A DNA stretch of 64,000 nt from assembly GCF_001866655.1 (NCBI RefSeq), contig NZ_MLYR01000030.1, positions 43,156-107,155 of the forward strand, read 5' to 3'. Position 1 is the stretch's first letter, and every line of letters starts with the position of its first letter. A program made the translations under genes and the position numbers. The notes below the pieces were generated by a model that did not search any database, was not told the DNA's origin, and saw nothing but the letters and a program-made list of their open reading frames with translations. Source of the DNA: Bacillus sp. MUM 116 (lineage in GTDB: Bacteria; Bacillota; Bacilli; Bacillales; Cytobacillaceae). Positions 62,337 to 64,000 of this stretch are shown piece by piece.

Positions 62337-62347
62337 ATGGCAACATG

Positions 62348-62380
62348 AAACAAACCCCAATACAGGGGTTTGTTTTTTTA
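62348..62380 (+). terminator. terminator after the cold-shock gene
   Basis: ACAAACCCC / GGGGTTTGT perfect stem and T7. Confidence 0.88.
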
Positions 62381-62404
62381 TGGAAAAAACCCATGAAACT
62401 GGAG

Positions 62405-63838
62405 TTATTTATGATCTAAAAACTTTTTTACGAAGTCGATGGCATTGTCACGTTTATAGGTATGATAGATATTACTCGCCATTCTGACTGGGTCACCGAA
62501 AAAGTACCTTTCGTATAGGGACTGCCTTGTTCCAAAGGAACTCATGCTAATATCCCAAGCCAAACGAAAAAGTTTTACGCGGGTCTGTGCATCTGCATTA
62601 GTAGCTTGTAAATATTGGTCAAGGTCCGGCTTAATTTCAGATGAAAAATCTGCTTCACCCGGAATCGATACGAGGCCGCTCGCACCAATTTGCTGCAAAA
62701 TTTCACAAAGCCTCGGATAAAGGCGTGAATAACTGATAATTGCCGTACTTAATGAAGTAAAATCGGGCGCCATTGTTCCCCATCGATCGATTTTTGCATT
62801 CATTTCAGATGCAAGCAGTAAAGCCTTAATAGTTTCCAATCCGACAATCATTTCACAAATTTTCTCCTGAATATGCTGGTATTCACCGACATTAATCGTA
62901 TCTACCAGCATTTCGGCAACGCCTAAAATAAATTCAGTTTTAACGACCCTTCGTGCCATTACTTGATGGCTTGTCAACGGATAAAAGCTGCTTTCGGCAA
63001 AGATTTTATAAGAGGCCTCGGGATTTTGATAACAGAAAACACGTTCCCATGGCACAAATACATCATCAAATACAACAATCGTATCGATTTCATCAAATCG
63101 CGAACCAAGAGGATGGTCAAAATGACTATCCGTATAACGAAAAGATTCGCGGCAAAGGAATTTAAGTCCTTTCGTGTTGCTTGGAACGGAGAAAGCATAG
63201 GCAAAATCCTTGTTGATTGCAGCAGCATGGGTTGGAAAGACGAGAATTTCATCCGTGATCCCGCCTTGCGTTGCCAAAAGACGTGCCCCTTTGATAAATA
63301 TCCCATCCACATTATGCTTAATGGTTTTAGCTGAAATTGCGGTTGAAGAATCCTCTGAGTAGGTTTGAGACCGATTGACCTGCGGATTGATAAACGTATG
63401 GGTAAAGGTTAAATCTCTTTCGCGTGCAATTTCATATAAATTTCGCATGTTATGCCCAAATGGCTTGGCACTGTCTGTGAAGATAGCAGAAGCCGCGGCA
63501 AAAGCCATCACTGATGTATTCATATAATCCGGTGAACGTCCCAGCATTCCGGCACTTGTTCTTGCCCAGGTTTGAATCATTTCTCTCCTTAGCGCCAAAT
63601 CCTCTTTAGTTTTCGGTTCAAGGAAGGAAACTCCAACCTGATTTCCACTCGTAGGGGATGAATAGGTCATAGTGTCCATGGTAAGTTGTTGGTCAAATAA
63701 TTTAGCCTGGCTATTCATGACTCCTGCAAATGCTGGATGCTCAGAAATTTTGCCACTCACACTTTTTCCTTCAATCCAAATTTCCGCATGATTCTGATCG
63801 ATTCTATTAATATACTCTTTTCCTGATATTGCTGGCAT
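62405..63838 (-). CDS. 4-hydroxyphenylacetate 3-monooxygenase-like oxygenase (HpaB family)
   Basis: A 477-aa FADH2-dependent monooxygenase of the HpaB family (B. subtilis YoaI is related). It hydroxylates phenolic substrates using reduced flavin supplied by a separate reductase. SGKEYINRIDQNHAEIWIEG is the N-terminal family segment, VFDDVFVPWERVFCY and MARRVVKTEFILGVAEMLV follow, as does FVKKFLDHK at the C-terminus. AGAAGGTG precedes the ATG at 63838. No hpaC reductase gene is visible. The promoter should lie in 63839-64000, which holds no ORF. Confidence 0.9.
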   Translation of the reverse strand: MPAISGKEYINRIDQNHAEIWIEGKSVSGKISEHPAFAGVMNSQAKLFDQQLTMDTMTYSSPTSGNQVGVSFLEPKTKEDLALRREMIQTWARTSAGMLGRSPDYMNTSVMAFAAASAIFTDSAKPFGHNMRNLYEIARERDLTFTHTFINPQVNRSQTYSEDSSTAISAKTIKHNVDGIFIKGARLLATQGGITDEILVFPTHAAAINKDFAYAFSVPSNTKGLKFLCRESFRYTDSHFDHPLGSRFDEIDTIVVFDDVFVPWERVFCYQNPEASYKIFAESSFYPLTSHQVMARRVVKTEFILGVAEMLVDTINVGEYQHIQEKICEMIVGLETIKALLLASEMNAKIDRWGTMAPDFTSLSTAIISYSRLYPRLCEILQQIGASGLVSIPGEADFSSEIKPDLDQYLQATNADAQTRVKLFRLAWDISMSSFGTRQSLYERYFFGDPVRMASNIYHTYKRDNAIDFVKKFLDHK

Positions 63839-64000
63839 AACTCGACACCTTCTTGTCAGTCTTATTACAGTTAATGTTTGAAGTTTAAAATGGTTTGTAC
63901 ATCTGTCTACTTTTCAAATATGAAAAAATTTAAAACATTAATTTTAAAGAAAAGGAATAACAGCTTGTAAATTTAATAATGGGCCAAATTGTTTTAACAC

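Overview
The window reads as about 64 kb of chromosome from an aerobic, endospore-forming Bacillaceae (Bacillus/Neobacillus-like). Supporting signs are low-GC DNA, strong AGGAGG-type ribosome binding sites, frequent TTG/GTG starts, a GerABC germinant receptor, a CotA-type spore-coat laccase, a dltXABCD operon and a QoxABCD quinol oxidase. No rRNA, tRNA, CRISPR, prophage or intact insertion sequence was seen. The genus is inference; no database was searched.

Layout. 0-2.9 kb: flavohaemoglobin, an orphan TatA and a haem-type membrane protein. 3-5.2 kb: ABC-2 exporter. 5.2-9.5 kb: dltXABCD on the minus strand, including the 49-aa DltX. 9.8-13 kb: M42 peptidase, DUF421 protein and an unusual stand-alone GTP cyclohydrolase II-like protein. 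13.3-15.3 kb: Fur-controlled FTR1 iron permease plus a small lipoprotein. 15.4-24.3 kb: CorA, a decayed NlpC/P60 gene, a TVP38 protein, small genes, a 52-bp tandem repeat array, an MFS exporter, a FUSC protein and CotA. 24.4-38.3 kb: two paralogous three-subunit molybdenum hydroxylase operons in opposite orientation around gerABC and a class B PBP; the second has a frameshifted FAD subunit. 38.5-41.6 kb: M32 carboxypeptidase, then a TerC-type Mn exporter behind a yybP-ykoY riboswitch. 41.7-46.4 kb: secreted protein, ABC transporter, histidine kinase and response regulator. 46.6-54.6 kb: an envelope-lipid cluster (BcrC-like phosphatase, MGDG-synthase-like glycosyltransferase, YkoS/YkoT-like proteins, GtrA, a second PAP2 phosphatase, PssA) followed by a HipA-like kinase and a second PssA. 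54.6-58.6 kb: qoxABCD. 58.9-63.8 kb: HesB-like protein, ABC exporter, HAD phosphatase, cold-shock protein and an HpaB-type monooxygenase.

The most interesting inference is regulatory. Three upstream regions carry TTAAT-like boxes in direct repeat at exactly 11-bp steps. In each, the last box begins exactly 15 bp before a -10-like hexamer. They precede the haem-type membrane gene (minus strand, start 2871), the secreted protein/ABC/two-component operon (start 41791) and the envelope-lipid operon (start 46645). This geometry is typical of OmpR/PhoP-family regulators, and the window encodes one at 45707-46393, so the two-component system may control itself, the lipid cluster and a distant membrane protein.

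Other regulatory signals are a SigA promoter overlapped by Fur boxes before efeU, a perfect TGTGA-N6-TCACA palindrome before qoxA, and many bidirectional terminators between convergent genes. Gene decay is visible in several places: the NlpC/P60 remnant, the frameshifted FAD subunit, and short fragments near 129-254 and 13202-13270.
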